NCBI RefSeq assembly: GCF_026222555.1
Contig: NZ_CP098511.1
Location: forward strand, 1,655,501-1,719,500
DNA length: 64,000 bases
From: Aquimarina sp. ERC-38
GTDB taxonomy: Bacteria > Bacteroidota > Bacteroidia > Flavobacteriales > Flavobacteriaceae
Reading direction: 5' to 3'
A program made the translations under genes and the position numbers. Shown here one piece after another: positions 54,794 through 62,626 of the stretch (position 1 is its first letter; each line of letters opens with the position of its first letter). A model generated the notes under the pieces. It did no database searches. It worked only from the letters and a program-made list of their open reading frames with translations, and had not been told where the DNA came from.

Positions 54794-54849
54794 CTTTTTT
54801 CCCTTAATGCACCAGAGGCTCTTGTAATATTTCCCTAAAAGAATAACTT

Positions 54850-56097
54850 ATGACAACGCTTAAATCATACCTATCAAAAGTTTCCGGGGAACAAAAGTTT
54901 CTAATTAGCGGTGTAATTGTTAATGCTGGCAACTATTTTTATAATCTTGCCATGGGTAGAATCCTGGGACCCACCCTTTTTGCAGATGCGGCTTTATTTA
55001 TTACGTTCTTATTAATACTATCCTTTATGGCAATGACCTTTCAGTTAACTACTGCTAAATTTACGGTATCATTAACTTCTGCAAAACTAAAAGCCTTTAT
55101 TAAAAGCATGTATGGTATTGCACTACTGTTCGGGGTGTTGACCGGACTATGTTTAATTGGTTTTGCTAATGTTTTACAACAACTCTTTCGCACGCAATCT
55201 TCCATTTTGTTTGTGGTTTTTGGGATTGGGGTGCCTTTTTATTTTATGATGAGTGTAAATCGTGGAATTCTCCAGGGAAATCAAAGCTTTGAAAAGTTGG
55301 GACTTTCCTACCAGTCAGAAATGTTTAGCCGACTCCTTATTACATTAGCTCTAGTCTACTTTTGTTCTTTTATAAGTTCTTCTCTATTAGTCGTAATTGG
55401 GATTATCGCTTCTTTTATTTTCGGAATGTTTCCGTTTAAAAAAGTTTCGTTTTCTAGTTCAGATAAAGCTTTATTTCCTAAAGGTACCGTAAACAAAACA
55501 ATGCTAACTTTTTTTATAATCACGGCTTTTTATGAGATGACCCTGATCATTATCAATAATAGTGATATTATCCTGGTAAAACATTATTTTGAAGAATATC
55601 AGGCAGGATTATATGCTTCTCTTGCTTTGATTGGTAGATTGGTGTATTTTGTTTCCTGGATGTTTATCATGTTATTATTACCTACTGTAATTAAATTAAA
55701 GAAAGAAAACAAAGCTACGACTCCCATTCTTTTTAAATATATCGGTTACATATTTATTTTAGCTGGCTCGATTGTTCTGGCTTGTTACTTATTTCCTGAG
55801 ACTTTAGTGAGCCTCGCTTTTGGTTCTGACTATCTTAGTATTGCCCCGTTATTGTATAAATATGCTATTGCTACTTCTTTATTTGCTGTAGCAAACCTAT
55901 TTGCATATTATTATCTATCCCTGGATCATTATGTACCTATTATTTTCTCAGGTTTTGCTGGTATTGCACAGGTAGGATTGGTGATTATATGGCATCAGTC
56001 CTTAGCACAGGTGGTAGAAGTACAGATTCTGGTAATGACCGTATTACTTTTAATACAGTTAGGGTATTTTTTAGTAAATAATAGGAGACAGGTGTAA
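54850..56097 (+). CDS. MOP-superfamily polysaccharide flippase (Wzx/PelG-like)
   Basis: The 415-residue protein has about 12 membrane segments, e.g. FLISGVIVNAGNYFYNLAMG at the start, LFITFLLILSFMAMTFQL, LLVVIGIIASFIFGMFPF, and VQILVMTVLLLIQLGYFLV at the end. The start motif (..NAGNYFYNLAMGRILGPTLF) resembles membrane proteins that flip lipid-linked or nascent polysaccharide across the inner membrane. Together with the GT4 gene 123 bp downstream and the TPR-barrel protein upstream it suggests an exopolysaccharide export route. The promoter carries the LytTR-like repeat. Confidence 0.85.
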   Translation: MTTLKSYLSKVSGEQKFLISGVIVNAGNYFYNLAMGRILGPTLFADAALFITFLLILSFMAMTFQLTTAKFTVSLTSAKLKAFIKSMYGIALLFGVLTGLCLIGFANVLQQLFRTQSSILFVVFGIGVPFYFMMSVNRGILQGNQSFEKLGLSYQSEMFSRLLITLALVYFCSFISSSLLVVIGIIASFIFGMFPFKKVSFSSSDKALFPKGTVNKTMLTFFIITAFYEMTLIIINNSDIILVKHYFEEYQAGLYASLALIGRLVYFVSWMFIMLLLPTVIKLKKENKATTPILFKYIGYIFILAGSIVLACYLFPETLVSLAFGSDYLSIAPLLYKYAIATSLFAVANLFAYYYLSLDHYVPIIFSGFAGIAQVGLVIIWHQSLAQVVEVQILVMTVLLLIQLGYFLVNNRRQV

Positions 56098-56119
56098 AAA
56101 GAACAACTGCAATATATAA

Positions 56120-56189
56120 CCACTCACCGAAAGGTTACGGTTACTTATCGAAAATCAAAGTCAGTACTAAGTCTACTACTATATCTTTG
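56120..56189 (+). promoter_or_regulatory. Putative LytTR-regulated promoter D before the GT4 gene
   Basis: Half-sites CCACTCACCGA (CCGA core 56127-56130) and TTACTTATCGA (core 56148-56151) are 21 bp apart. Exactly 30 nt later is TATCTTTG (56182-56189), a perfect TAnnTTTG -7 box. The start codon is at 56220. With A, B and C this makes four sites of identical geometry within 12.3 kb. Confidence 0.65.
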
Positions 56190-56219
56190 AAGTAATATAA
56201 CCCCAAAAAGAATATTAAG

Positions 56220-57428
56220 ATGCGATTAGCTATAGTTACTTCATATCCACCTAGTAAAGTTACCTTAAATGAATACGCCTATCATTTGGTTAAACACTTC
56301 AGGCAACATCAAGACCTTACGGAACTGATTTTATTAACCGATACTTCCGAGAATGAGGCAGATATTGCTTTTGAAGAAGCAGGTTGTAAGGTTGTCGTTA
56401 AACAATGCTGGAAGTTTAACAGTATGACGAATATATTTTCGGTATTAAAGGCAATTAATCAAACCAAACCTGAAGCGATACTATTCAATTTACAGTTTAT
56501 GAAATTTGGGGATAAAAAAATTGCTGCCGCATTGGGATTAATATTACCCTTTTTATGCAAACTAAAACAAATTCCGACTATAGTGCTATTACACAACATT
56601 TTAGAACAAGTAGATTTAGATAAAGCTGGTTTTAGTAAAAATAGGATTTCCCAATTTTTGTATACCCGTATAGGTAAACTGTTGACCCGGTTTATCTTGC
56701 AAGCAGATAAGGTAGCAGTGACCATTAGTAAATACGTAGATATTCTAAAAATGGAATATGATGCGGATCATGTAGTTTTAATCCCTCATGGTACTTTTGA
56801 ACTTCCGGAAGCTCCGAATTTTAATAAAGATTTAAAAACTTTAAAGGTAATGACCTTTGGTAAATTCGGAACTTATAAAAAAGTAGAAACTATGATTGAA
56901 GCGGTGGTAGACGTTCGGGAAAGAACCGGAGCCAACCTGGAAATTGTGATTGCAGGTACTGATAACCCGAATGTACCCGGATACTTGGATGAAGTTAAAA
57001 AGCAATACAGCCATATTTCCGGTCTTACCTTTACCGGCTATGTAGCCGAAGAAGATGTTCCTAGATTGTTTGAAGAAAGTGCTATGGTTGTTTTTCCATA
57101 CACTTCTACTACAGGGAGTTCCGGAGTATTGCATCAGGCTGGAAGTTATGGAAAAGCAGTGGTCATGCCCGATTTAGGTGATCTTGGGATATTGGTTAGA
57201 GAAGAAGGGTATCGAGGTGAATTTTTCAATCCGGAAAGTAAAGAAAGTATGGCGGATGCTATTGAAAAAATTGCCATGAATAAATCCTATAGAAATCAAT
57301 TAGAACGGGCAAACTATAAAGCCGCAACCGCTTATCCAATGTCTAAGATTACAGATATGTATATAGATGTATTTAAGGAAATATCTAGTGAAAAGTATGA
57401 AATTAGTCAGGAAAAGGTTTCTTTTTAA
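56220..57428 (+). CDS. GT4-type glycosyltransferase
   Basis: The 402-residue cytoplasmic protein has the GT-B fold of family GT4. The N-terminal acceptor domain begins MRLAIVTSYPPSKVTLNEYA, the linker carries VVLIPHGTFELPEAP, and the donor-binding domain has LKVMTFGKFGTYKKVETMIE, LTFTGYVAEEDVPRLFEESA and the nucleotide-sugar motif PYTSTTGSSGVLHQAGSYGK, then VVMPDLGDLG. It transfers a sugar from an NDP-sugar, probably to a growing exopolysaccharide exported with the help of the flippase. The sugar is unknown. Its own LytTR-like promoter suggests regulation together with the flippase. Confidence 0.9.
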   Translation: MRLAIVTSYPPSKVTLNEYAYHLVKHFRQHQDLTELILLTDTSENEADIAFEEAGCKVVVKQCWKFNSMTNIFSVLKAINQTKPEAILFNLQFMKFGDKKIAAALGLILPFLCKLKQIPTIVLLHNILEQVDLDKAGFSKNRISQFLYTRIGKLLTRFILQADKVAVTISKYVDILKMEYDADHVVLIPHGTFELPEAPNFNKDLKTLKVMTFGKFGTYKKVETMIEAVVDVRERTGANLEIVIAGTDNPNVPGYLDEVKKQYSHISGLTFTGYVAEEDVPRLFEESAMVVFPYTSTTGSSGVLHQAGSYGKAVVMPDLGDLGILVREEGYRGEFFNPESKESMADAIEKIAMNKSYRNQLERANYKAATAYPMSKITDMYIDVFKEISSEKYEISQEKVSF

Positions 57429-57441
57429 AAAATTCTATTGC

Positions 57442-57469
57442 ATAAAGTTGTCTTTTTAGGTAACTTTAT
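57442..57469 (+). terminator. Hairpin between the GT4 gene and the toxin-antitoxin pair
   Basis: ATAAAGTT (57442-57449) and AACTTTAT (57462-57469) are perfect complements with a 12-nt loop. It can be a terminator of the GT4 gene or, because it lies just 18 bp before the toxin start, an operator for the antitoxin of the following pair. The sequence does not decide between these. Confidence 0.4.
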
Positions 57470-57487
57470 AGTCTTAATTTATAAGTT

Positions 57488-57829
57488 TTGAAGCCGTTCA
57501 ATCGTGAGATAAGGTTCTTTAAAAATCACTTTATTGATTTCTATAATAAACAATCCAAGCCTGTCAGAAAGAAAATTGATTGGACACTTTTACTTATTAA
57601 AACCCTTAAAATAGTTCCGGAAAAGTTTTTAAAGCATCTTACAAGCACAGAAGGACTCTGGGAGATCAGAGTTGCTGCCGGAAATGGAATTTATAGAATA
57701 TTTTGTTTTTTCGATGATGGTAATTTAGTAGTAATACTCAGTGCTTTTCAAAAGAAAACACAAAAAACTCCTAAGGGAGAAATCGATAAGGCTAAGAAAT
57801 TGAAAAAGGAATATTATGAAAGAAAATAG
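57488..57829 (+). CDS. RelE/HigB-type toxin (phage Gp49-like family)
   Basis: The 113-residue protein starts with TTG (no better ATG). It reads NREIRFFKNHFIDFYNKQSK, VPEKFLKHLTSTEGLWEIRV, AAGNGIYRIFCFFDDGNLVV, SAFQKKTQKTPKGEIDKAKK. This is the pattern of the Gp49-like/HigB branch of RelE-type toxins (L-W-E-I-R-V; Y-R-I-F; F-x-K-K-x-x-x-T-P). It likely cleaves mRNA during translation. Its end overlaps the next gene by 14 bp and that gene encodes an XRE protein, so it is a toxin-first type II pair. Confidence 0.88.
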   Translation: MKPFNREIRFFKNHFIDFYNKQSKPVRKKIDWTLLLIKTLKIVPEKFLKHLTSTEGLWEIRVAAGNGIYRIFCFFDDGNLVVILSAFQKKTQKTPKGEIDKAKKLKKEYYERK

Positions 57830-58118
57830 TTATTTGTACTCGCTGGAAGATCACCTTAATACACAATATGGTAAAAAAGGAACCGAATCCAGAGATCAGT
57901 TTGAAGAAGAATTTGAAGCTTTTAAACTGGGTGTTTTAATAAAAGAAGCCAGGAAAAAGCAACAACTAACCCAACAACAACTAGCAGAAAAAGTAGGAAC
58001 TACTAAAAACTATATTTCAAGAATAGAAAATAACGCAAGTGATATTAGATTATCTACCTTAATGCGTATCGTTCGTGAAGGTTTAGGGGGTAGTTTGAAA
58101 TTATCTTTGGATTTATAA
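57816..58118 (+). CDS. XRE-family antitoxin (HigA-like) of the toxin pair
   Basis: The 100-residue protein has an N-terminal acidic segment (SRDQFEEEFEAFKLG) and a Cro/C1-type helix-turn-helix (LTQQQLAEKVGTTKNYISRI then ENNASDIRLSTLMRIVREG). It overlaps the toxin gene, so the two are made together. It is expected to bind the toxin and to repress the operon, perhaps at the ATAAAGTT/AACTTTAT inverted repeat upstream of the toxin. Confidence 0.9.
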   Translation: MKENSYLYSLEDHLNTQYGKKGTESRDQFEEEFEAFKLGVLIKEARKKQQLTQQQLAEKVGTTKNYISRIENNASDIRLSTLMRIVREGLGGSLKLSLDL

Positions 58119-58123
58119 TTGTA

Positions 58124-58168
58124 ATTCTCAATTCGAAATAAACTGAAAAGCAGGTTTTTTTTCACCAT
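58124..58168. repeat. 45-bp direct repeat, left copy
   Basis: This 45-bp segment (ATTCTCAATTCGAAATAAAC.. to ..TTCACCAT) recurs at 58536-58580 with one mismatch (GCAGG versus GCTGG). The right copy is the native 3' end of the leftward glycosidase gene, including its stop codon. The left copy is an orphan duplicate. The two flank the solitary antitoxin gene at 58176, with a repeat period of 412 bp. Confidence 0.9.
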
Positions 58169-58175
58169 ATTTGAC

Positions 58176-58532
58176 ATGAAAATAAAAGCTATTAAAACAG
58201 AAAAGGATTATCAGCAGGCATTAAAGCGTTTAGAACAAATCTTTCATGCCAAAGAAGATACATCCGAGAGCGATGAAGCGGATATTCTTGTTATCCTTAT
58301 CGAAAAATACGAAGAACAACATGATTCGATAGGAATGCCTGATCCCATTGAAGCGATTAAATTTCGTATGGAACAAATGGGAATGAAGCAAAAAGACCTT
58401 GCAGAAGTAGTAGGGTTTACTAGTAGGGTAAGTGAGATACTAAATAAAAAACGTAAACTTACTTTAAAAATGATTAGGGAACTTCATAACAAACTTAATA
58501 TTCCCACTGAGGTTTTAATTCAAGAATATTAA
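58176..58532 (+). CDS. Orphan HigA-type antitoxin
   Basis: The 118-residue protein begins with the HigA-type N-terminal region (MKIKAIKTEKDYQQALKRLE, SDEADILVILIEKYEEQHDS) and continues with a helix-turn-helix (MKQKDLAEVVGFTSRVSEIL, NKKRKLTLKMIRELHNKL). Normally a HigB toxin gene lies directly upstream; here there is none, only the duplicated 45-bp repeat. It is not related closely to the antitoxin 58 bp upstream. It may serve as an anti-addiction antitoxin or be left over from a mobile unit. Confidence 0.88.
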   Translation: MKIKAIKTEKDYQQALKRLEQIFHAKEDTSESDEADILVILIEKYEEQHDSIGMPDPIEAIKFRMEQMGMKQKDLAEVVGFTSRVSEILNKKRKLTLKMIRELHNKLNIPTEVLIQEY

Positions 58533-58535
58533 CAG

Positions 58536-58580
58536 ATTCTCAATTCGAAATAAACTGAAAAGCTGGTTTTTTTTCACCAT
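58536..58580. repeat. 45-bp direct repeat, right copy (3' end of the glycosidase gene)
   Basis: This is the second copy of the repeat at 58124-58168, with 44 of 45 positions identical. It encodes the last residues of the leftward glycosidase (..GEKKPAFQFISN and stop). A duplicated gene end flanking a single gene is the footprint expected of site-specific insertion at a gene 3' end, or of a local tandem duplication. Confidence 0.85.
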
Positions 58581-59815
58581 TAGTTCGGATAAAACCAAAA
58601 TGTTTTTGAATAGCTCTTCTCCAGGGCAAACTTCCTACAACACCTTTAGGGACATTGGTAAAATCATAAAGTGTCCAGGATAAAAAATGTACAGATTCTT
58701 TTTTTAAGATATTTTGGAAATTCTGGTAATATAGGGCTTGATCTTCTTCAGAGTTTCCAAATGGAGCCCATAATCCCCGGTAAGAGGAAAGTCCAAATTC
58801 TTGTAGGACAACAGGCTTTTGAAATGCTTTCAAGGGTTTATACCGCTCCTTAAAATCTGAAATTTCACCGTAATAATGAAAAGATAAAAAATCTACTTGA
58901 TCTTGCAAGAGTTTAGCTGCTTCCGGACTAGACCAACCGATGGTTATAGGGTGGATACTATCTATTTCTTTAGTTTGTGCTACCAGTTCAGTCAGCCAAG
59001 AGGTTACACGGGATTTACCCCGGGAATCAAAGTCTAGGTCTGGTTCATTTTTTAAATCCCATGCTAGTAGCGCTTTGTGATCTTTTAAGTAATCTACGAT
59101 TTGTTCGAGGTGTCGGTGGGTAAAAGTCCAATCCTCCAACGCATAATTTCCGTAAAAATCAAAAAGGGTTACGATTACCTTTAGATTAACTTTTTCAGCT
59201 GTATTCATGACCAACCTAAGCTTTTCTAGTTTTTCAGGTAGCACATACTCTTTTCCAAAGTCCGTATAAGGTATAAATATGCGTATCGTATTTAGACCGG
59301 CATTTTTAATTAAATGAAAATCCTGATCAACTACCTCAGCGTTAAATTTATCACCAAATAAATCCCAAGGCGTATCTTTTGGGTAATAATTAATTCCTTT
59401 GATTGGAAAGGGTTGGTTATCTACTAAAATAATGGTATCGTTTACCAAAGGACTTTTCTTTAGAATCCTGGTTTTATCAAAATTTAGTTGGGTTCGGGTC
59501 AGGTGGCGTATTCTCCAAAAACCGTCTTCCTTTAGCATAATAACCTGATAATTAGAATTTGTTTTTGAATATAAAGGATTATTTTTTTTGGGTATGATTT
59601 CCTGAACTTCTAATACATTACGATCCGTAAATGCAACAATCTGGCCATCTTCACTAAAGAAATTCGCATCCAGTTCGTGACGAAGCGTTGATGAGTTTAT
59701 GGTAACATCGACAGTATCTTTTAGATACTTTTTTAGTTTTTGTCGAGCTTTGGTGGTAAAATAAGATTCTAATACTAAAGTGTACATCCCTAAATAGTGT
59801 TGACCGCTTTTAGGT

Positions 59816-60658
59816 TTATATTTCATTGTTAAAAATAGTTATTGTTTTCCTTTGATCTTTGTTTATTGAAGGAAAGTTTTCTTCAAACTGGACTGGCGTT
59901 TTCTTATCGATGTTGTTATGTGTCCTTACATGGTTGTAATGGTTGACAGCTTGCTTCATTCTTTTCTTTAGTTGATCAAAGGTTTTAATCTCCCAGTAGT
60001 CAAGATAATCCCTTTTGATAGTCCTGTTGATACGTTCTGCATAAGCGTTATCTTGGGCAGATTGTGCCATACTGATCCTACAGTCATGTTGTTCTAAAAG
60101 CTTGATATAGGCTTTGTAGATATATTGACCGCCCCTATCGGAGTGATGTACCTTTGGTGGTTTATGGTCCTTTAGTGCCATTTGTAAAGCTTTTAGGTTA
60201 GCCGTAGCACGCATATGGTCCGATAGGCAGTAACCTACAATTTTCTTTGTATAAACGTCAATGATAAAGACTGCATAATAATGCTTCCCACAAATAAGAA
60301 TGTAAGTAATATCACTTTGCCAAATTACTGACGGTGCAGCTACTTCCATCCCTTTAATTAAATTAGGGTAATACACCTTAGCGGCAATAGTCGTCCTTTT
60401 ATAGTTCTTCTTGATCTTGAGCCTATAGCCCAATAACATCATAGTTTCTACAAACCTGTCCCTACCAATAAAATTAGGTTGTAGTATATCGTACATCTTT
60501 TCTACCCCACAACCCGGAAAGTCTTTGCGCAACTCATCTACCTCTACTACTAAGCCCTCAATCTTCCGATCAAAGACTTCTTGGCGCTTAGCGTATTGGT
60601 GTACGGCTTGTTTGCTAATACCTACAACGTTATATAGCTTATTTAATGAATAACCCAT
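59816..60658 (-). CDS. IS3-family transposase, OrfB (DDE catalytic part)
   Basis: The 280-residue integrase-like protein has an HTH_21-like N-terminus and the DDE triad: VIWQSDITYI (Asp), KVHHSDRGGQYI (Asp) and DNAYAERINRTIKRDYLD (Glu). Its ATG shares one base with the stop of orfA (TAATG), so it is translated by re-initiation or as a frameshift product. It is full length, so the element may still move. Confidence 0.94.
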   Translation of the reverse strand: MGYSLNKLYNVVGISKQAVHQYAKRQEVFDRKIEGLVVEVDELRKDFPGCGVEKMYDILQPNFIGRDRFVETMMLLGYRLKIKKNYKRTTIAAKVYYPNLIKGMEVAAPSVIWQSDITYILICGKHYYAVFIIDVYTKKIVGYCLSDHMRATANLKALQMALKDHKPPKVHHSDRGGQYIYKAYIKLLEQHDCRISMAQSAQDNAYAERINRTIKRDYLDYWEIKTFDQLKKRMKQAVNHYNHVRTHNNIDKKTPVQFEENFPSINKDQRKTITIFNNEI

Positions 60659-61053
60659 TACTTGCTGATGCTTTTGGAACCACCTAATTGTGGGGTGTTG
60701 AAGTTTTTTTTAATATCGATGTTAAGTTCATCTTTGGCTATCTCCACCACCTTCTCCAGATAGTCAATCTTGATTTGTTTACGCCCCAGGGCAGCTTCCA
60801 ACTCTTTAACCTTTTTCTCTAATTCTTTTAACTTCTCCGAACTACTGTGTTTCATCTCTACAACTCTTGATCCATGCTCGTTAAAGGTAGAATATTTATA
60901 AATCCATTTGTAGATATTTGAGCGGGATATCTTATGTATCCGCTCCAATTGTGGGACACTGAACTTACCCGATTCAAAGTCACTGACCAATTGTTTTTTA
61001 AAATCCTCAGAATATTTTCTTCTCTTCTGAATACTCTTTAAATTTGCTCTCAT
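60658..61053 (-). CDS. IS3-family transposase, OrfA (helix-turn-helix part)
   Basis: The 131-residue protein has a helix-turn-helix (KYSEDFKKQLVSDFESGKFS, VPQLERIHKISRSNIYKWI) followed by a leucine-zipper-like coiled coil (EKLKELEKKVKELEAALGRK). This is the standard first gene of IS3 elements and binds the element's ends. It precedes orfB with a one-base overlap. Confidence 0.93.
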   Translation of the reverse strand: MRANLKSIQKRRKYSEDFKKQLVSDFESGKFSVPQLERIHKISRSNIYKWIYKYSTFNEHGSRVVEMKHSSSEKLKELEKKVKELEAALGRKQIKIDYLEKVVEIAKDELNIDIKKNFNTPQLGGSKSISK

Positions 61054-61390
61054 ATATTAATCACTTTATTTAAAAGTGGTCAACCTATAGCAGGGATGTA
61101 CAAAGTGTCTGAAAGTTGTTGTGCTTTGTTTTTAGTATACCAGGAGTTTACGTAATCCGTTGCAATATCTGATAATGCCTGTGGATCTAATGTACGTCCC
61201 GGGTTTAAAGTATCTTTCCAAATCAGTTTTGGCATATAGGCGGCAACTTCTTTATCCTGAATACGGAGCATACTACTTCGATCTGCCCCGCTGTTTAAAA
61301 AGGCGAATGTTTTTCCAATCCCAAAGAGTAAGGCAGCGTTGATGCCTATAAAGGATACTAATAACAAAGCTCTGTACAGTATTTTATTTT

Positions 61391-62626
61391 TCATTTGATA
61401 AATATCCTTTCAAATTTCTTTTGGATTCCCATGGTTTTAATTTCTACAGTTACCGGATTTGCTATTTTATATGCGTTTGGATTAATGATAAACTTAACTT
61501 TCCCATTTACTGACTTTTTATGCATCTTGATATTCTCCTTATGATTGGTGCTGATGCGTAAAGAAATGGCAGACCCATCCGGAAGCAGTTGGTTTAAATA
61601 TCCTCTTATCGGACCGACGTGAATGGTGTCATTTTTAAAGTTCACTGGAAAATCAGAAAGTGCAGGCAAGAATGATAAGCTTAAAGCTTCGCTAACTGCA
61701 AACGAAGGAATTTGAGCAGTACAGGTCCAAATACTCTTTTCGTCAGGATGTACCAGGAAGGTTTTTGCCACTCCATTAATCGTTGTGCCAGATGCAACGG
61801 TAACAGTGCCTTGTTCATCTATAATTAAAAATTCTACATATTGCCCGTCACTAACTGTATTATCAAAACGATCTTTTATTACTGAAGTATATAAGGTTAA
61901 GGTTTGATTTCCATCGGCATAGGGATGTTTTCGGGTAGCAAAAACTTTAAAATTTTCTGCATGAGTAGGATAGATATTTAAACTAAACTCCTTTGAAGCA
62001 CTATTAGGAGTTGAGGCAGCAATCAGCATTTTACCACTTTTTTGGCTTGTACTGATTTTTTGCCAGGCTAGACTATGCTCTGTATACATAAGGTTTTCGG
62101 TTTCCTGAATTTCAAATTGTTTTTTTATCCGTATTTCGGTGCTGTCTGTAATTGGATTGTCAAAAATATCCGTAGGAATTACGGTCAACATGCTAAAATC
62201 GCTAACCTCTGTGGTGATTCGTGTTGGTCCCAGGTAAGATTCCAGTACGTTTTGTAATTCCGGATTGTATTGAATTCGAAGCGTATTTTGATATAATAGT
62301 TTTTCCTGATCTAATAATTGAAAAGTAACAACTCCTGCTTGTTTGGATATAAAATCAGGTAATATAAATTTTAAGATATTATTAGATGTGATTTCTCCTT
62401 TTATAATTTGATTTCCGTAAGCAGTAGTAATTAGTAACTGTACCTCTTTTGGTTGATTGGTTTTAAACGAAAGTTCGATGGTGTCTCCAGCGGTATAGAT
62501 TAAATGATCATTTAGTAATTCTATTTTAGTTATAGAAGTTGGTGTGATTAACACAAAGGATAGTGCGGTACAAATTACTGCAAAGAAGAAACCAGCTAAG
62601 AGTATGTATTTCTTTTTTAAATTCAT
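61391..62626 (-). CDS. Membrane-anchored protein with Ig-like (Big/invasin-type) domains
   Basis: The 411-residue protein has an N-terminal membrane anchor (YILLAGFFFAVICTALSFVL) and then beta-sandwich repeats of the invasin/Big type (IYTAGDTIELSFKTNQPKEV, DRFDNTVSDGQYVEFLIIDE, ATGT-like VTVASGTTINGVAKTFLVHP). No enzymatic motif is visible. It overlaps both neighbours by ATGA, so it is the middle of an operon with the split glycosidase and the membrane protein at 62623. It probably is a periplasmic structural part of the exopolysaccharide machinery. I do not recognise a named family. Confidence 0.65.
   Translation of the reverse strand: MNLKKKYILLAGFFFAVICTALSFVLITPTSITKIELLNDHLIYTAGDTIELSFKTNQPKEVQLLITTAYGNQIIKGEITSNNILKFILPDFISKQAGVVTFQLLDQEKLLYQNTLRIQYNPELQNVLESYLGPTRITTEVSDFSMLTVIPTDIFDNPITDSTEIRIKKQFEIQETENLMYTEHSLAWQKISTSQKSGKMLIAASTPNSASKEFSLNIYPTHAENFKVFATRKHPYADGNQTLTLYTSVIKDRFDNTVSDGQYVEFLIIDEQGTVTVASGTTINGVAKTFLVHPDEKSIWTCTAQIPSFAVSEALSLSFLPALSDFPVNFKNDTIHVGPIRGYLNQLLPDGSAISLRISTNHKENIKMHKKSVNGKVKFIINPNAYKIANPVTVEIKTMGIQKKFERIFIK

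Larger units (their letters stand above)
59781..61102 (-). mobile_element. IS3-family insertion sequence, 1322 bp
   Basis: The ends are inverted repeats of about 34 bp beginning TGTACATCCCT on both sides (59781 on the plus strand; 61102 on the minus strand), each followed after about 7 bp by GTTGACC and CTTTTA. A 3-bp target duplication AAG lies at 59778-59780 and 61103-61105, normal for IS3. Two overlapping genes orfA and orfB fill it. It interrupts a glycosidase gene in the same direction. Confidence 0.93.
58540..61394 (-). pseudogene. Membrane-anchored clan GH-A (GH5-like) glycosidase split by an IS3 element
   Basis: The N-terminal part (61394 to 61103) has a membrane anchor (ALLLVSFIGINAALLFGIGK) and ends ..NKAQQLSDT. 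The C-terminal part resumes at 59780 as LVLESYFTTKARQKLKKYL. Deleting the IS3 element and one AAG target copy rejoins them in frame to a ~510-residue protein. The TIM-barrel catalytic residues are in LLAWDLKNEPDLDF (acid/base Glu) and PVVLQEFGLS (nucleophile Glu). A truncated frame starting at 59826 uses the IS end as its first codons and would lack the anchor. The gene probably trimmed the exopolysaccharide. It overlaps the upstream gene by ATGA. Confidence 0.85.

Noticed and set aside
54617..54838. A 73-codon frame upstream of the flippase as a small gene
   Set aside because: It runs across an interspersed inverted repeat, has no protein-like pattern, and is better explained as leader/repeat DNA.
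59816..59835. ATG at 59826 as the natural start of the glycosidase
   Set aside because: Its first codons are the inverted repeat of the IS3 element; the true N-terminus with membrane anchor lies beyond the element at 61394.
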